This document shows, in pieces, positions 33,797 through 42,804 of a DNA stretch of 64,000 nucleotides; within the stretch, counting starts at the first letter, position 1, and each line of letters starts with the position of its first letter. The notes below the pieces were generated by a model that saw only the letters and a program-made list of their open reading frames with translations, did not search any database and was not told where the DNA came from. The position numbers were made by a program, and so were the translations under genes. This DNA comes from Desulfovibrio intestinalis (GTDB taxonomy: Bacteria > Desulfobacterota > Desulfovibrionia > Desulfovibrionales > Desulfovibrionaceae), in contig NZ_JACHGO010000001.1 of the NCBI RefSeq assembly GCF_014202345.1, positions 496,001-560,000 on the forward strand, in the 5' to 3' direction.

Positions 33797-35071
33797 GTTG
33801 AGTCCTTCAAGGCAGCTGACCAGGTCTTCAAGAGATTCACGTCGGCGGATGAGCCTTGCCGTGCCGTCGCTCTGAATGAGCACCTCAGCAGGCCGTTGGC
33901 GCTGGTTATAATTCGAACTCATTGTAAATCCGTATGCGCCCGCGTCAAGTATGCCGAGCACATCTCCTTCACATATTTCTGGGAGTTCACGATCTTTTGC
34001 AAGAATATCACCGCTTTCGCAGATGTTGCCAACCACGGTCTGCACCATCTCCTTGCGGGGATTGCCGTCGGCCTTGCCATAAATTTCAACATCGTGGAAG
34101 GAATCATACATGGCGGGGCGCACCAGCACGTTGAAGCCAAGATCCGTGCCCACATAGCGCTTTTCGCCATTATTTTTCACTGCATGCACGCTGCCGAGCA
34201 GTACGCTGCATTCTGCCGCTACATAGCGGCCCGGCTCAACAAGAAAACGTCCAGTATAGCCGGTTTTTCCTGCCCAATCGCTGATAAGGGCATGCAGGCG
34301 GCTGCCCAGTTCGGCCATGTCCAGCCGGGGTTGTTCTTCATACTTGTGGTAGGGGATGCCAAAGCCGCCGCCGAAGTCGATGATTTCAAGAGCTTTCAGC
34401 GCGCTTTCGGGCAGTTGTTCTGCCATGTGCAGCAGCACTTCCGCAGCGTTGAGGTAACCTTCGGCTTCCATAAAGAGCGAACCGATATGCTGGTTGATGC
34501 CGGCCAGGGTCATGTTGTGCTTTTTCAGCAGGGCGAAAACTTCGTCCATTTGGCCGGGGTTGACGCCGAATTTGGTTTCCTTGCCCGCAGTCACAACCTT
34601 GGCGTGGTGGCCTGCGCCGATACCGGGATTGAAACGTACCATAACCTTGCCGCCCCAGTTGATGGCGCCCAGGTCATCGAGTTGCGAAAGTGAGTCCACG
34701 CTGACCAGCAGATTGTGCTTGAGGGCATTTTTCAGCTCTTCGCGCGAATTATTATTAGAGATATAAAGGATCTGTTCAGACGAGAAGCCAGCAAGCTGGT
34801 CCATATAAAGCTCACCGGGGCTCATCGCGTCCACAACCAGACCCTCTTCGCGCACCATACGCAAAAGAACAGGGTTGGCGTTGGCCTTGATGGAGTAGTT
34901 GACGCCAAAGCCAGGGTGTTTCGAAAGACCCATGAGGTCGCGGCAGCGCTGGCGCAGCACATTCTCATTATACACATAAAGCGGGGTGCCAAAGGTTTCG
35001 GCCAGTTCGCGCGGGGTGTGGCGACCGTAAAATTGCAGATCATCAGTATAGCTGGAGCGGATGTCGGACAT
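33794..35071 (-). CDS. lysA: Diaminopimelate decarboxylase
   Basis: Last step of lysine synthesis, decarboxylating meso-diaminopimelate with PLP. The 425-residue protein has the fold III decarboxylase marks: PLP lysine Lys62 in NYSIKANANP, HIGS near 195, the glycine-rich DFGGGFGIPYHK, FLVEPGRYVAAE, and the second-subunit active-site CESGDILAKDRELP with Cys and Glu, then DAGAYGFTMSSNYN. ATG at 35069-35071 behind GAGG. A clean promoter lies 82 bases upstream. The stop codon lies within a repeat end, so a few terminal residues may differ from relatives. Confidence 0.94.
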   Translation of the reverse strand: MSDIRSSYTDDLQFYGRHTPRELAETFGTPLYVYNENVLRQRCRDLMGLSKHPGFGVNYSIKANANPVLLRMVREEGLVVDAMSPGELYMDQLAGFSSEQILYISNNNSREELKNALKHNLLVSVDSLSQLDDLGAINWGGKVMVRFNPGIGAGHHAKVVTAGKETKFGVNPGQMDEVFALLKKHNMTLAGINQHIGSLFMEAEGYLNAAEVLLHMAEQLPESALKALEIIDFGGGFGIPYHKYEEQPRLDMAELGSRLHALISDWAGKTGYTGRFLVEPGRYVAAECSVLLGSVHAVKNNGEKRYVGTDLGFNVLVRPAMYDSFHDVEIYGKADGNPRKEMVQTVVGNICESGDILAKDRELPEICEGDVLGILDAGAYGFTMSSNYNQRQRPAEVLIQSDGTARLIRRRESLEDLVSCLEGLN

Positions 35072-35152
35072 AAATACCTCTGGGGATAGCTCAAAAATTT
35101 CTGGTGCCGCCCGTGCCCGGGCAGTAATTTACCTTGGGGGGTGTAATTTATA

Positions 35153-35181
35153 ATTATCCCGGTCAAGGTGCGCACTGTCAA
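35153..35181 (-). promoter_or_regulatory. Promoter of lysA
   Basis: Minus strand TTGACA (35176-35181), 17 bases, GATAAT (35153-35158). The leader is about 75 bases. A second TTGACA on the plus strand at 35222-35227 could serve the divergent FKBP gene but its -10 is poor. Confidence 0.7.
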
Positions 35182-35365
35182 GTCTTGCCCCGCCTGTAAG
35201 TGTTCGTATGGCAATGTTGGATTGACATAAAAAGCCTGCCGTGTTTTGCTTTCTTTTTTGATAACGGGCGCTTTTCATGCGCTTGTGCCGTTGGGCCGTG
35301 CAGATGGAACCATGCGGCAGGGCACCCGCCAAACCGCCCACAAGACTATCCTTGGAGTATTTATT

Positions 35366-35788
35366 ATGCCCATCAAAAAAGGCGATACGGTGCGTGCGCA
35401 CTATACGGGAACCCTGGACGACGGCACAGTGTTCGATTCCTCGCGTGAGCGCGATCCCCTGGAGTTCGTCATGGGCCAGGGCATGCTTATTCCTGGTTTT
35501 GAAGCCGCCGTTGAAGGCCGTGAAGCCGGAGAAACTGTCACTGTGACCATCGCTCCCGCCGAAGCCTATGGCGAAGCCGATCCGGAGCTGATTTTCACTG
35601 TGGCCCGCGCTCAGGTGCCGGATCACATTCCCCTCAATGTCGGCGTACCCCTGCAACTGTCCAACGAGCAGGGCCAGATGGACGTGACCATTACCGAAGT
35701 GACCGCTGACGAAGTGACCCTTGACGCCAACCATCCTTTGGCGGGCAAGTCCCTCACATTTGAAATCGAGATCGTCGGCGTCAAATAG
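35366..35788 (+). CDS. FKBP-type peptidyl-prolyl isomerase (SlyD-like)
   Basis: A 140-residue folding helper. The FKBP domain (MPIKKGDTVRAHYTGTLDDGTVFDSS, LEFVMGQGMLIPGFEAAVEG) is split by the insert-in-flap domain typical of SlyD (EAYGEADPELIFTVARAQVP to NEQGQMDVTITEVTADEVTLDANHPLAGKSLTFEIEI). It lacks the His/Cys-rich metal-binding tail of E. coli SlyD, so a role in nickel delivery is less likely. The start at 35366 has GGAG eight bases upstream; the longer frame is not FKBP-like. Cytoplasmic, single gene, ended by a strong terminator. Confidence 0.93.
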   Translation: MPIKKGDTVRAHYTGTLDDGTVFDSSRERDPLEFVMGQGMLIPGFEAAVEGREAGETVTVTIAPAEAYGEADPELIFTVARAQVPDHIPLNVGVPLQLSNEQGQMDVTITEVTADEVTLDANHPLAGKSLTFEIEIVGVK

Positions 35789-35799
35789 TATGAGACGTC

Positions 35800-35832
35800 A
35801 GGCCGGCGGGCGACAGTCTGCCGGCCTTTTTT
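35800..35832 (+). terminator. Terminator of the FKBP gene
   Basis: AGGCCGGC pairs with GCCGGCCT across a 12-base loop and is followed by TTTTTT. Confidence 0.88.
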
Positions 35833-35947
35833 ATAAGGCTCTGCCGAATGCGGCAACACGGCAGTTTTACTGCGCAGCTTTTCGGCAGATGAGTTTCAGA
35901 ACGATTTTTTTGGTGCGTCATCCCCCTTTTAGACGCGAGGTTCGTAC

Positions 35948-38140
35948 ATGAGCAGCAAGTCCGCCCGACACAGTGCCATTCAGGCTATCACCACCTACAA
36001 GCCTGAAGCGGCCCCCCTTAATTTTGCCGATACCAGGCCAACGGATATTTTTGGCTGTAACGTTTTCAATGACCGTGTCATGCGTGAGCGTCTGCCCAAG
36101 AGCGTTTATCGCTCCCTGCACAAGACCATTGAATTTGGTCAGCGCATGGACCCCTCCATTGCTGATACCGTGGCGGCGGTCATGAAGGATTGGGCCATTG
36201 AAAAAGGGGCTACTCACTTTACGCATATTTTTTACCCGCTCACCGGGCAGACTGCCGAAAAGCATGACAGCTTTCTCATGCCTGACGGCTCCGGCGGGGT
36301 GATTGCCGAATTTTCCGGGTCCATGCTCATTCGAGGCGAACCTGATGCCTCGTCCTTTCCTTCCGGCGGCCTGCGCTCCACCTTTGAGGCGCGCGGCTAT
36401 ACGGCGTGGGACGTGACAAGCCCTGCCTATATTATGGAAAACCCCAATGGCACTTTTTTGTGCATCCCCACCATGTTCCTTTCATGGACTGGTGTGGCTC
36501 TGGACAAAAAAACACCGCTTTTGCGTTCCAGCCAGGCGCTCAACCGCGAAGCCAAACGTGTACTGCGGTTTTTCGGGCAGGAAACAGAACTGCCTGTGGT
36601 GGCCTACGCCGGGCTTGAACAGGAATATTTCGCCATTGATCACAACTTCAACTTCGCCAGGCCCGATATCCAGATCGCGGGACGTACCCTCTTTGGTGCG
36701 CGTCCGGCCAAGGGGCAGGAGTTCAGTGACCAGTATTTTGGCGTCATTCCCCAGCGGGTGCTTTCCTATATGATGGAAGTGGAGCGCGAGCTTTACAAGC
36801 TGGGCGTGCCTGTGCGCTGCCGCCATAACGAAGTGGCTCCCAGCCAGTATGAAATCGCGCCTCTGTACGAGGTCAGTAATCTGGCCGTGGACCACAACCA
36901 CATCATTATGTCCACATTGCGCAATGTGGCCAAACGCTATGGGCTCAAGTGTCTGCTGCATGAAAAGCCTTTTGCAGGGGTCAACGGTTCGGGCAAGCAC
37001 GTAAATTATTCCATTGGTAACGCGGATCTGGGGTCGCTTTTTGATCCTGGCGAAACGCCTCACGCCAATGCAAAGTTTTTGGTGTTCTGCGCGGCCATGA
37101 TCCGTAGCGTGCATAAGTTTGGCGGCCTTTTGCGCGCCACTGTTGCCAGCGCCAGCAACGACCACCGCCTGGGGGCGAATGAGGCTCCTCCGGCCATCAT
37201 GTCCATCTTTTTGGGCGACATGCTCACCGAAGTGTTTGAAGCCTTTCGCGCTGGCCGCATCGACGATGCCGCCAACGGCAAAAAACGTGGGGCGCTCAAC
37301 ATTGGTGTGGACACCTTGCCGCCGCTGCCCGCCGATCCGGGTGACCGCAACCGTACAAGCCCCGTGGCTTTTACGGGCAACCGCTTTGAGTTCCGCGCGC
37401 TGGGTTCCAGCCAGTCCGCCGCTGGGTCCATTACGGCACTCAATGTCATGATGGCGGATTCTCTGGGCTTTGCAGCCGACTGGCTGGAAAGAGAAACAGG
37501 GCAGGGCCGAAGCTTTAATGAAGCTCTGGAATCCTTTATCAGTCATGTTATTGAAGAACATAGCGCCGTTATTTTTAACGGAGACGGATATTCCGAGATC
37601 TGGCACAAGGAAGCTGTACGCCGCGGCTTGCCCAATTTGCGTACCACCCCCGAAGCCCTGCCAGAGCTTGTGGCTCCCGAAGTGGTGGAGGTCTATGAAA
37701 AGGCCGGCGTGCTTAATAAGGCAGAGCTGCGTGCCCGTCAGGATATTTATGTGGAGCAGTACTGCAAAACTGTGCGCACCGAGGCAAACCTCGTCATCCG
37801 CATGGCCCGCACTATCATCTTCCCGGCTGCCATGCGCTATCAGGGGGAGCTGGCAAGCACTGCTGCCAGCATGAGGTCTCTGGGGCTGGACGCCAAGACC
37901 ATAACCCTTGAGGAAGTAACCGAGCAGCTTCGCCAGATGCAGACGGCCACTGCGACGCTTGAAAGCGTGCTGGCCGATGTGGACGCTCAAGGTGTTGGCA
38001 TTGAGGCAGCACGCCGCTATTGCAGCGAGGTGCTGCCGCATATGGCTACGGTGCGCAGCCATGCTGACATGCTGGAAACCCGTGTTGCCGATGACCTGTG
38101 GGCTTTGCCCAACTATCAGGAAATTCTGTTTGGCAAATAG
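35948..38140 (+). CDS. glnN: Glutamine synthetase type III
   Basis: ATP-dependent synthesis of glutamine from glutamate and ammonia. The 730-residue size and sequence are those of the GSIII/GlnN class: N-terminal [43 protein letters not shown], the catalytic [11 protein letters not shown] and [19 protein letters not shown], the ATP-binding [19 protein letters not shown], and [19 protein letters not shown] enzymes are dodecamers common in anaerobes and cyanobacteria. The ATG has GAGG ten bases upstream. Stand-alone; no PII or ammonium transporter gene is adjacent. Confidence 0.95.
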   Translation: MSSKSARHSAIQAITTYKPEAAPLNFADTRPTDIFGCNVFNDRVMRERLPKSVYRSLHKTIEFGQRMDPSIADTVAAVMKDWAIEKGATHFTHIFYPLTGQTAEKHDSFLMPDGSGGVIAEFSGSMLIRGEPDASSFPSGGLRSTFEARGYTAWDVTSPAYIMENPNGTFLCIPTMFLSWTGVALDKKTPLLRSSQALNREAKRVLRFFGQETELPVVAYAGLEQEYFAIDHNFNFARPDIQIAGRTLFGARPAKGQEFSDQYFGVIPQRVLSYMMEVERELYKLGVPVRCRHNEVAPSQYEIAPLYEVSNLAVDHNHIIMSTLRNVAKRYGLKCLLHEKPFAGVNGSGKHVNYSIGNADLGSLFDPGETPHANAKFLVFCAAMIRSVHKFGGLLRATVASASNDHRLGANEAPPAIMSIFLGDMLTEVFEAFRAGRIDDAANGKKRGALNIGVDTLPPLPADPGDRNRTSPVAFTGNRFEFRALGSSQSAAGSITALNVMMADSLGFAADWLERETGQGRSFNEALESFISHVIEEHSAVIFNGDGYSEIWHKEAVRRGLPNLRTTPEALPELVAPEVVEVYEKAGVLNKAELRARQDIYVEQYCKTVRTEANLVIRMARTIIFPAAMRYQGELASTAASMRSLGLDAKTITLEEVTEQLRQMQTATATLESVLADVDAQGVGIEAARRYCSEVLPHMATVRSHADMLETRVADDLWALPNYQEILFGK

Positions 38141-38216
38141 TATTGCAGAGCTGAGCTTTGAACCCAAAAAGCAGATCATTGCTGATCTTGTAATTGGGTA
38201 AGCTGATTTCAATAAA

Positions 38217-38255
38217 CTAGAACCCCCCGGCCATGGCCGGGGGGTTCTAGTTTTT
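38217..38255. terminator. Palindromic bidirectional terminator
   Basis: A perfect 34-base palindrome (38217-38250), CTAGAACCCCCCGGCC followed by its complement, then TTTTT on the plus strand and an AT-rich flank on the minus. It stops glnN and probably the convergent stress-protein operon. Confidence 0.88.
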
Positions 38256-38293
38256 AATAGCTGTGCCGCTGCATAGCAGGACATGCCAGTCTG

Positions 38294-38746
38294 TCAGATG
38301 TCTGCTGGTACAAGCAGTATCCGGCAGGGAGCCTTTTCGCAGAGTGCGGCAAGATTGCCGCGAATCCGTTCAAGACCTCGCCGTAAAGGGTTGGATGCGA
38401 CGAGCAGATCATAGCCTTTTTCCATTTCCTGCCGCGTCTGTTCCACCACATTGCCGACCTTGGTGATGCACTGAATTTCTATGGCTTCTCCCGCAAGGTT
38501 TTTTAGCCGGGAAAAGGCCTTTTCCGCGCTTTTTTCTTCTTCCTGCTGCACATAGTCAATAAAGTCTGCGCGTGAGCCACTGCCAGAAAGCCAGTCATGC
38601 CCAACATAGTCATTCCACGTTGCGTCCAGCACGAAAAGGGCGGTCAACTGGGCGGAGTTTTCCTGTGCAATGCGCACGGCTTCCGCCGTCACGGGGCTGT
38701 CTTCATCAAGAAGCAGTAATATTTTTTTGGGGGCTGCCGTGACCAT
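38294..38746 (-). CDS. Universal stress protein family (UspA)
   Basis: 150-residue Rossmann-like protein. N-terminal KKILLLLDEDSPVTAEAVRIAQ matches the Usp beta1/alpha1, and the end GNLAALCEKAPCRILLVPADI matches the last strand. The ATP-binding G-2x-G-9x-G(S/T) signature is not intact (SNPLRRGLERIRGNLA), so it may be a non-ATP-binding type. Its ATG shares one base with the stop of the upstream gene (TAATG). Third gene of a YeiH-centred operon, suggesting a regulatory role on that transporter. Confidence 0.82.
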   Translation of the reverse strand: MVTAAPKKILLLLDEDSPVTAEAVRIAQENSAQLTALFVLDATWNDYVGHDWLSGSGSRADFIDYVQQEEEKSAEKAFSRLKNLAGEAIEIQCITKVGNVVEQTRQEMEKGYDLLVASNPLRRGLERIRGNLAALCEKAPCRILLVPADI

Positions 38747-39141
38747 TAAGGTAGCGTGCCTTTTTCATGGTCCAGAACTATGATGGTGTCTTTGCCTTTC
38801 TTCACCGCAGAACCTGGTTTGCCGGGAACTTCAAGCACTTTACCATTGGCTTTGACACTTATATCCCTGGTGACGACCTTTTCTTCCATTACGTTGTCTT
38901 TCCATTTCTTTTCAACAACTTCCAGAGTGTATATGGTGTCGCCTTTTTTGACTTGGGAGCCTTTTTCAACCGCCACGGAAACAAGTTTTCCATCTTGACT
39001 GGCTTTTACTTTTACCGTGGGCACAATAAAGGCCATGTAGCCAAGCACGAAAATTACTACAAGCCCGGCGAAGATGATGGAGGCGATATCTTCATGCCGG
39101 TCATTTTTAAATACCGTCATTTTTTGCTTGTCGTTACTCAT
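38746..39141 (-). CDS. Membrane-tethered barrel-sandwich (biotinyl/lipoyl-like) protein
   Basis: 131 residues: a cytoplasmic N-terminus, one membrane helix at about 20-42 (IASIIFAGLVVIFVLGYMAFIV) and a C-terminal domain with two hairpin halves of barrel-sandwich type (ASQDGKLVSVAVEKGSQVKKGDTIYTLE and VKANGKVLEVPGKPGSAVKKGKDTIIVLD). No MKM or DKA lysine is present in the turn, so it is not expected to carry biotin or lipoate; it looks like a periplasmic adaptor. It lies between YeiH and Usp with a 15-base gap and a one-base overlap. Function unknown. Confidence 0.75.
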   Translation of the reverse strand: MSNDKQKMTVFKNDRHEDIASIIFAGLVVIFVLGYMAFIVPTVKVKASQDGKLVSVAVEKGSQVKKGDTIYTLEVVEKKWKDNVMEEKVVTRDISVKANGKVLEVPGKPGSAVKKGKDTIIVLDHEKGTLP

Positions 39142-39156
39142 TGCATCTTCCTTTGA

Positions 39157-40266
39157 CTAAAATGCGCCGGTTTTGGGCATGAACAACATAATGACGATGA
39201 GGGCCAGCACATACTTCGCCATACCCGCAGTCAGGCCAAGGCGCAAAGGCTTGCCGCCTGCTGCCTTGATTTCACGAAAGTCGATGTACGCTCCTTGACC
39301 CACAAGGCCGATGCCGAATATCCACTGCATGCAGTCACGCAGGAAATGCAGAGTCTCGGATCCTTCAGCGCCAAGCATGCCCAGAGAAGACAACGCGGTC
39401 ATGCCAAAAAAGCCCAGAACGAAGATGGGGAACTTGGAGATAAGGATTTCTTTAAGGCTGATGCGCTCGGCTTCGCCTTCGCCCTTCCAGTACCAGACAG
39501 TGATGGCAAAGACCACGAAGGGGATACTGATGACGCGCACCACGTTCCACACTTCACCGTAAGCCACAGCGGTTCCTGGGGCGATCACAGGGTTGAAGGC
39601 AAGGCATGTGGCAAGTACCTGCCCTGAGTTCAGAATGCCCGTACCCACCCATGCGCCGTATTGGAGGTCTGACAGGTTAAGGGCTTTGCCGATAAAGGGG
39701 CTGATAAACATTGTAACAATGCCGAAGCCAAGAATAGTGGCTATGGCAAGGGCCAGATCAACAGGGCGGGCGCGCACACCGGGCGCAGCAGCCACAGCCG
39801 CGGAAACACCGCACACGCCGCAGGCTGCGGCCATAACCGCCGCCACAGACCGGTCAACTTTCCATAACTTGCTTAACCACATAATGAGGAAAACTGTGCC
39901 GAACACAAAAGCCATGATCAGCAGAGCAGCGCTGATGCCAAGCTTGAGAAGGCTTTGCAGGGTATACAGCGAACCCAGCATGATAACGCCCGTTTTTATG
40001 AAAAGACGGGTAGTACGAAAGCCAGCATCTGCCCACCCGGGAATTTTTCCACCAAAAAGCAAGTTACGGAACAGCATGCCCGCAATGATGGAAAGCAGAA
40101 TATAGTTAAGGCTCAGCACTTGGACGGGCCAGCCCTTAATGCCAAAGAGCGTTATGCCGCCCAACCAGGGCACCACGTACATACGAAGTACGGCTAATGT
40201 GCCGACCATCAGTGCCAAGCCGGGAATAATTGCTATGATTTTACCCAGCAGTCCTTTGTCTTCCAT
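39157..40266 (-). CDS. YeiH/UPF0324 family putative sulfate or anion exporter
   Basis: Inner-membrane protein of 369 residues with about ten helices. Family marks: LNYILLSIIAGMLFRNLLFGGKIPGW, FIKTGVIMLGSLYTLQSLL, AAACGVCGVSAAVAAAPGVRA (the conserved CGxSA-type motif), GAWVGTGILNSGQVLATCLAF and FGIGLVGQGAYIDFREIKAAGGKPL. The family is often named 'putative sulfate exporter'; transport direction and ion are unproven. Ribosome site GGAGG precedes ATG. In a sulfate reducer, with a tethered adaptor and Usp cotranscribed, it may handle sulfite, sulfide or a sulfonate (inference). Confidence 0.88.
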   Translation of the reverse strand: MEDKGLLGKIIAIIPGLALMVGTLAVLRMYVVPWLGGITLFGIKGWPVQVLSLNYILLSIIAGMLFRNLLFGGKIPGWADAGFRTTRLFIKTGVIMLGSLYTLQSLLKLGISAALLIMAFVFGTVFLIMWLSKLWKVDRSVAAVMAAACGVCGVSAAVAAAPGVRARPVDLALAIATILGFGIVTMFISPFIGKALNLSDLQYGAWVGTGILNSGQVLATCLAFNPVIAPGTAVAYGEVWNVVRVISIPFVVFAITVWYWKGEGEAERISLKEILISKFPIFVLGFFGMTALSSLGMLGAEGSETLHFLRDCMQWIFGIGLVGQGAYIDFREIKAAGGKPLRLGLTAGMAKYVLALIVIMLFMPKTGAF

Positions 40267-40944
40267 TGTCTTCCTCCGGCATCATGCAGTGTTAGGTTAT
40301 AAACATTTTTTCACAAACTTGTTGGGGTTAGAAGGCTAGGTCTTTGAACCGAGTAGCATGGGAAATCCGATAGCGCAAGTATCTTTATGGTCTTGATGTG
40401 AATGATTGTGGTGGGTTGGCGGCGAAATGATCAAGCCTGTGCAGGGTTCTTGATTGGTTGCACAACGATAATTTGAGGAGATTTATTGCTGAATATTTAC
40501 ATGGTTGCGGTTGCCACAGCCGCGTTCTCATGTCTGTGCTATTCAAAATGACTTGTTAATCTGGGCAAATTCGTTGGTATTTACGTAGATTGTGAAAGAA
40601 AAAATATGGCCGTTAATATACGGGGCATTCTGGATGCCATAGTTCCTCTCACGGTTTCTGACTGAAGAATTCACATAAACTTGGGCTTGATTGGATAGAG
40701 TATCTGGACATGCTTGACCGGATATTCGTGTAAATTTGTGTTGGAAGACATGCTTATGGCTGCGCGCTCGGGCAGGAGACGGTTTGCGAGAACACCTCTG
40801 CGCGCAGTTTTCGTATGCTGTTTGGAGAGCACTATGCTCTGGCTGGCAACGGGGTATTGTTCATGCATTTCGCATGTTGGCAGGAGAAGGGTAGGCATAT
40901 CTACGTAGAGTAAATAAGAAAAATTAAATTTTTTCGTTTTCTGC
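40267..40944. other. Intergenic stretch upstream of YeiH and of the tRNA pair
   Basis: About 680 bases with no supported gene. It should contain the YeiH promoter; TATAAC appears about 30 bases before its start on the minus strand, without a good -35 box. A 64-codon plus-strand frame at 40714 has no ribosome site. Confidence 0.55.
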
Positions 40945-40973
40945 TTGACAGCGAGGCGGCCATCACATATACA
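40945..40973 (+). promoter_or_regulatory. Promoter of the tRNA-Gln/tRNA-Glu pair
   Basis: TTGACA at 40945-40950, exactly 17 bases, TATACA at 40968-40973; predicted start is a few bases before the tRNA at 40986. Confidence 0.85.
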
Positions 40974-40985
40974 CATTCCTCGCGA

Positions 40986-41060
40986 TGGGCTGTCGTTCAA
41001 TTGGCAGGACGACGGATTCTGACTCCGTTAATCAAGGTTCGAGTCCTTGCAGCCCAGCCA
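40986..41060 (+). tRNA. tRNA-Gln (anticodon CUG)
   Basis: Acceptor stem TGGGCTG / CAGCCCA, discriminator G, encoded CCA. Anticodon stem ACGGA/TCCGT with loop TTCTGAC gives anticodon CTG for CAG. T-arm AAGGTTCGAGTCCTT is canonical. Confidence 0.95.
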
Positions 41061-41071
41061 AAACACAGTGC

Positions 41072-41148
41072 GTCCCCATCGTCTAGCCGGCCCAGGACAA
41101 CGGCCTTTCACGCCGTCGACAGGGGTTCAAATCCCCTTGGGGACGCCA
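41072..41148 (+). tRNA. tRNA-Glu (anticodon UUC)
   Basis: Acceptor stem GTCCCCA / TGGGGAC, encoded CCA. Anticodon stem ACGGC/GCCGT with loop CTTTCAC gives anticodon TTC for GAA/GAG. Eleven bases after tRNA-Gln, so one transcript. Confidence 0.95.
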
Positions 41149-41220
41149 ACTGATTACAAGAGGTTACGCTAAAAACCTCACCAGATACCCGCAGGGGTTT
41201 AAACCCAGGGTTAGCTTTGA

Positions 41221-41330
41221 AAAAAGGCTGCATGAAAATGCAGCCTTTTTTGTATGTAGCCCCCCCGCTAGGCGGGGGGGCTACATACAAAAAAGCCCTT
41301 GGCACTTTTGCTGCCAGGGGCTTTTATCTT
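41221..41330. terminator. Three overlapping stem-loops after the tRNA pair
   Basis: Hairpin 1: AAGGCTGCAT (41224-41233) with its complement at 41238-41247, then T-tract. Hairpin 2: a perfect 23-base inverted repeat, 41246-41268 with 41272-41294, loop TAG, whose T6 start is hairpin 1's T-tract and whose A6 end begins hairpin 3. Hairpin 3: AAAAGCCCTTGGCA (41291-41304) with 41312-41325, then CTTTTATCTTT. Hairpin 1 stops tRNA transcription; the others may insulate both directions. From 41331 to the next gene (41573) nothing else is seen. Confidence 0.8.
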
Positions 41331-41572
41331 TGCCAGTTTTGCGGTTCTTTTTGTTGCCGTGTGGAAGGGCCGCTCCATAAACACAGGCTGTGTTTGACGG
41401 CGCGATCATTTCTCTCTAGTTTTTTACCGCACGCTACTACGCTACGGCTACGCGTGCGGGCTGTCTGCAATTTGTTACTGCTGCCTGCAAATTATTGGGG
41501 GCAAGGGCTTTTCACCAATCTGCCCACAGTTGTCATGTCGTTTTTATAAAACAAGCTCACAGGAGCGATTCT

Positions 41573-42676
41573 ATGATCCAACACATCAAGAAGTTTAAAT
41601 TATTTTCCTCTCTGATGGGCTTGTTGCTTGTTGCGGCAATTTCTTGTGAACCAGTACTTGCCTGCACGCGAACACTGTATGTTTCTGCTGATGGAAACGT
41701 CGTTATCACAGGCCGCAATATGGACTGGAAAGAAGATATGGGCACCAACCTGTGGGTCTTCCCAGCTGGCATGAAAAAAGACGGTGCAGCGGGTAGCCAG
41801 TCTGTGCGCTGGGTGTCCAAATACGGCAGCATTATAGCGGCTGGTTACGATGTGGGCACTGCGGATGGAATGAATGAAAAAGGCCTGGTGACCAGCATTT
41901 TGTATTTGGCGGAATCCGATTATGGCGCGCGTGACCCCAAAAAGCCCGTTATGTCCATAGCAACGTGGGCCCAATACGTTCTGGATAATTTTGCCAACGT
42001 TGCAGAAACGGTAGAAGCTCTGAAGAGCGAACCCTTTCAGATCGCCGCCCCCAAACTGCCCAACGGGGCCGCAAGTACGATGCATCTGGCTATTTCTGAT
42101 GCCAGCGGCGATTCGGCCATTTTTGAATATATCAAGGGAAAGCTGGTCATACACCACGGTAAGGATTACACCGTCATGACCAACTCTCCCAGCTACGATC
42201 AGCAGCTTGCCCTGAACGCCTACTGGAAGGAAATAGGGGGGCTTGTGTTTTTGCCCGGAACCAACCGCGCGGCTGACCGCTTTGCCCGCGCCTCCTTTTT
42301 TCTGGAGGCCATACCCAAAGCGCTGGATAAAAACTATATTGCCGGAGTTCCAGGTAAAACATTCAACAATCAGGCGATTGCCAGCATGCTCAGCTTGCAG
42401 CGCGCGGTCAGCGTGCCGCTTGGCATTACAACACCGGGCCAGCCGAATATTTCTTCAACAATCTGGCGTTCTATCGCTGACCAGAAAAATTTGACCTATT
42501 ATTTTGATTCCGCCACAACTCCCAACACCTTCTGGGTTTCTATGGACAGGCTGGACTTAAAGCCCGGCGCACCTGTGAAAAAGCTGACTCTTCAGGGCGG
42601 GGTAATTTTTGCTGGCGAAGTTTCTGGGCTCTTTAAAGAAGCAAAGCCTTTTGCTTTCCTTCCCGCCGGGCAGTAA
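41573..42676 (+). CDS. Exported choloylglycine hydrolase/penicillin V acylase family enzyme
   Basis: Ntn-hydrolase of the linear-amide C-N hydrolase family (bile salt hydrolase, penicillin V acylase, N-acyl-homoserine-lactone acylase types). Of 367 residues the first 30 form a signal peptide ending VLA, and Cys31 (LACTRTLY) would become the free N-terminal nucleophile on cleavage. Active-site companions: Arg48 and Asp51 in GRNMDW, Asn204 in TNSPSYDQQ, and Arg in LPGTNRAADRFARASFF. AGGAG lies eight bases before the ATG; the longer frame has no ribosome site. Periplasmic location is like Gram-negative PVAs. Substrate cannot be fixed by reading. Single gene. Confidence 0.9.
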   Translation: MIQHIKKFKLFSSLMGLLLVAAISCEPVLACTRTLYVSADGNVVITGRNMDWKEDMGTNLWVFPAGMKKDGAAGSQSVRWVSKYGSIIAAGYDVGTADGMNEKGLVTSILYLAESDYGARDPKKPVMSIATWAQYVLDNFANVAETVEALKSEPFQIAAPKLPNGAASTMHLAISDASGDSAIFEYIKGKLVIHHGKDYTVMTNSPSYDQQLALNAYWKEIGGLVFLPGTNRAADRFARASFFLEAIPKALDKNYIAGVPGKTFNNQAIASMLSLQRAVSVPLGITTPGQPNISSTIWRSIADQKNLTYYFDSATTPNTFWVSMDRLDLKPGAPVKKLTLQGGVIFAGEVSGLFKEAKPFAFLPAGQ

Positions 42677-42692
42677 TAGCCGTAATAATGAG

Positions 42693-42715
42693 AATACGCC
42701 GTTTGTCGGCGTATT
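42693..42715 (+). other. Short stem-loop after the acylase gene
   Basis: Perfect 9-base arms AATACGCCG / CGGCGTATT with a 5-base loop; no T-run, so a transcript-stabilising 3' end or weak terminator. Confidence 0.45.
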
Positions 42716-42732
42716 GAAAAAGCAACAATAAT

Positions 42733-42790
42733 AAATACAGCACGCGCAGAACCGTAAAGTTTACGGTTCTGCGCGTGCTGTATTTTATAT
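42733..42790. terminator. Long bidirectional terminator between acylase and porin
   Basis: Perfect 26-base arms (42733-42758 and 42760-42785) separated by a single base, with AT-rich flanks on both sides. Stops the acylase gene (plus) and the porin gene (minus, ending 42805). Confidence 0.85.
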
Positions 42791-42804
42791 TCTGCTGTAA
42801 TTAA

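Noticed and set aside
36482..38284. 600-codon minus-strand frame opposite glnN
   Set aside because: Shadow of a high-GC coding strand; the plus strand is an unmistakable glutamine synthetase III.
41108..41305. Minus-strand frame across tRNA-Glu(UUC) encoding a peptide ending ASPRGFEPLSTA
   Set aside because: This peptide type is the well-known false translation of a tRNA gene; the region is tRNA plus hairpins.
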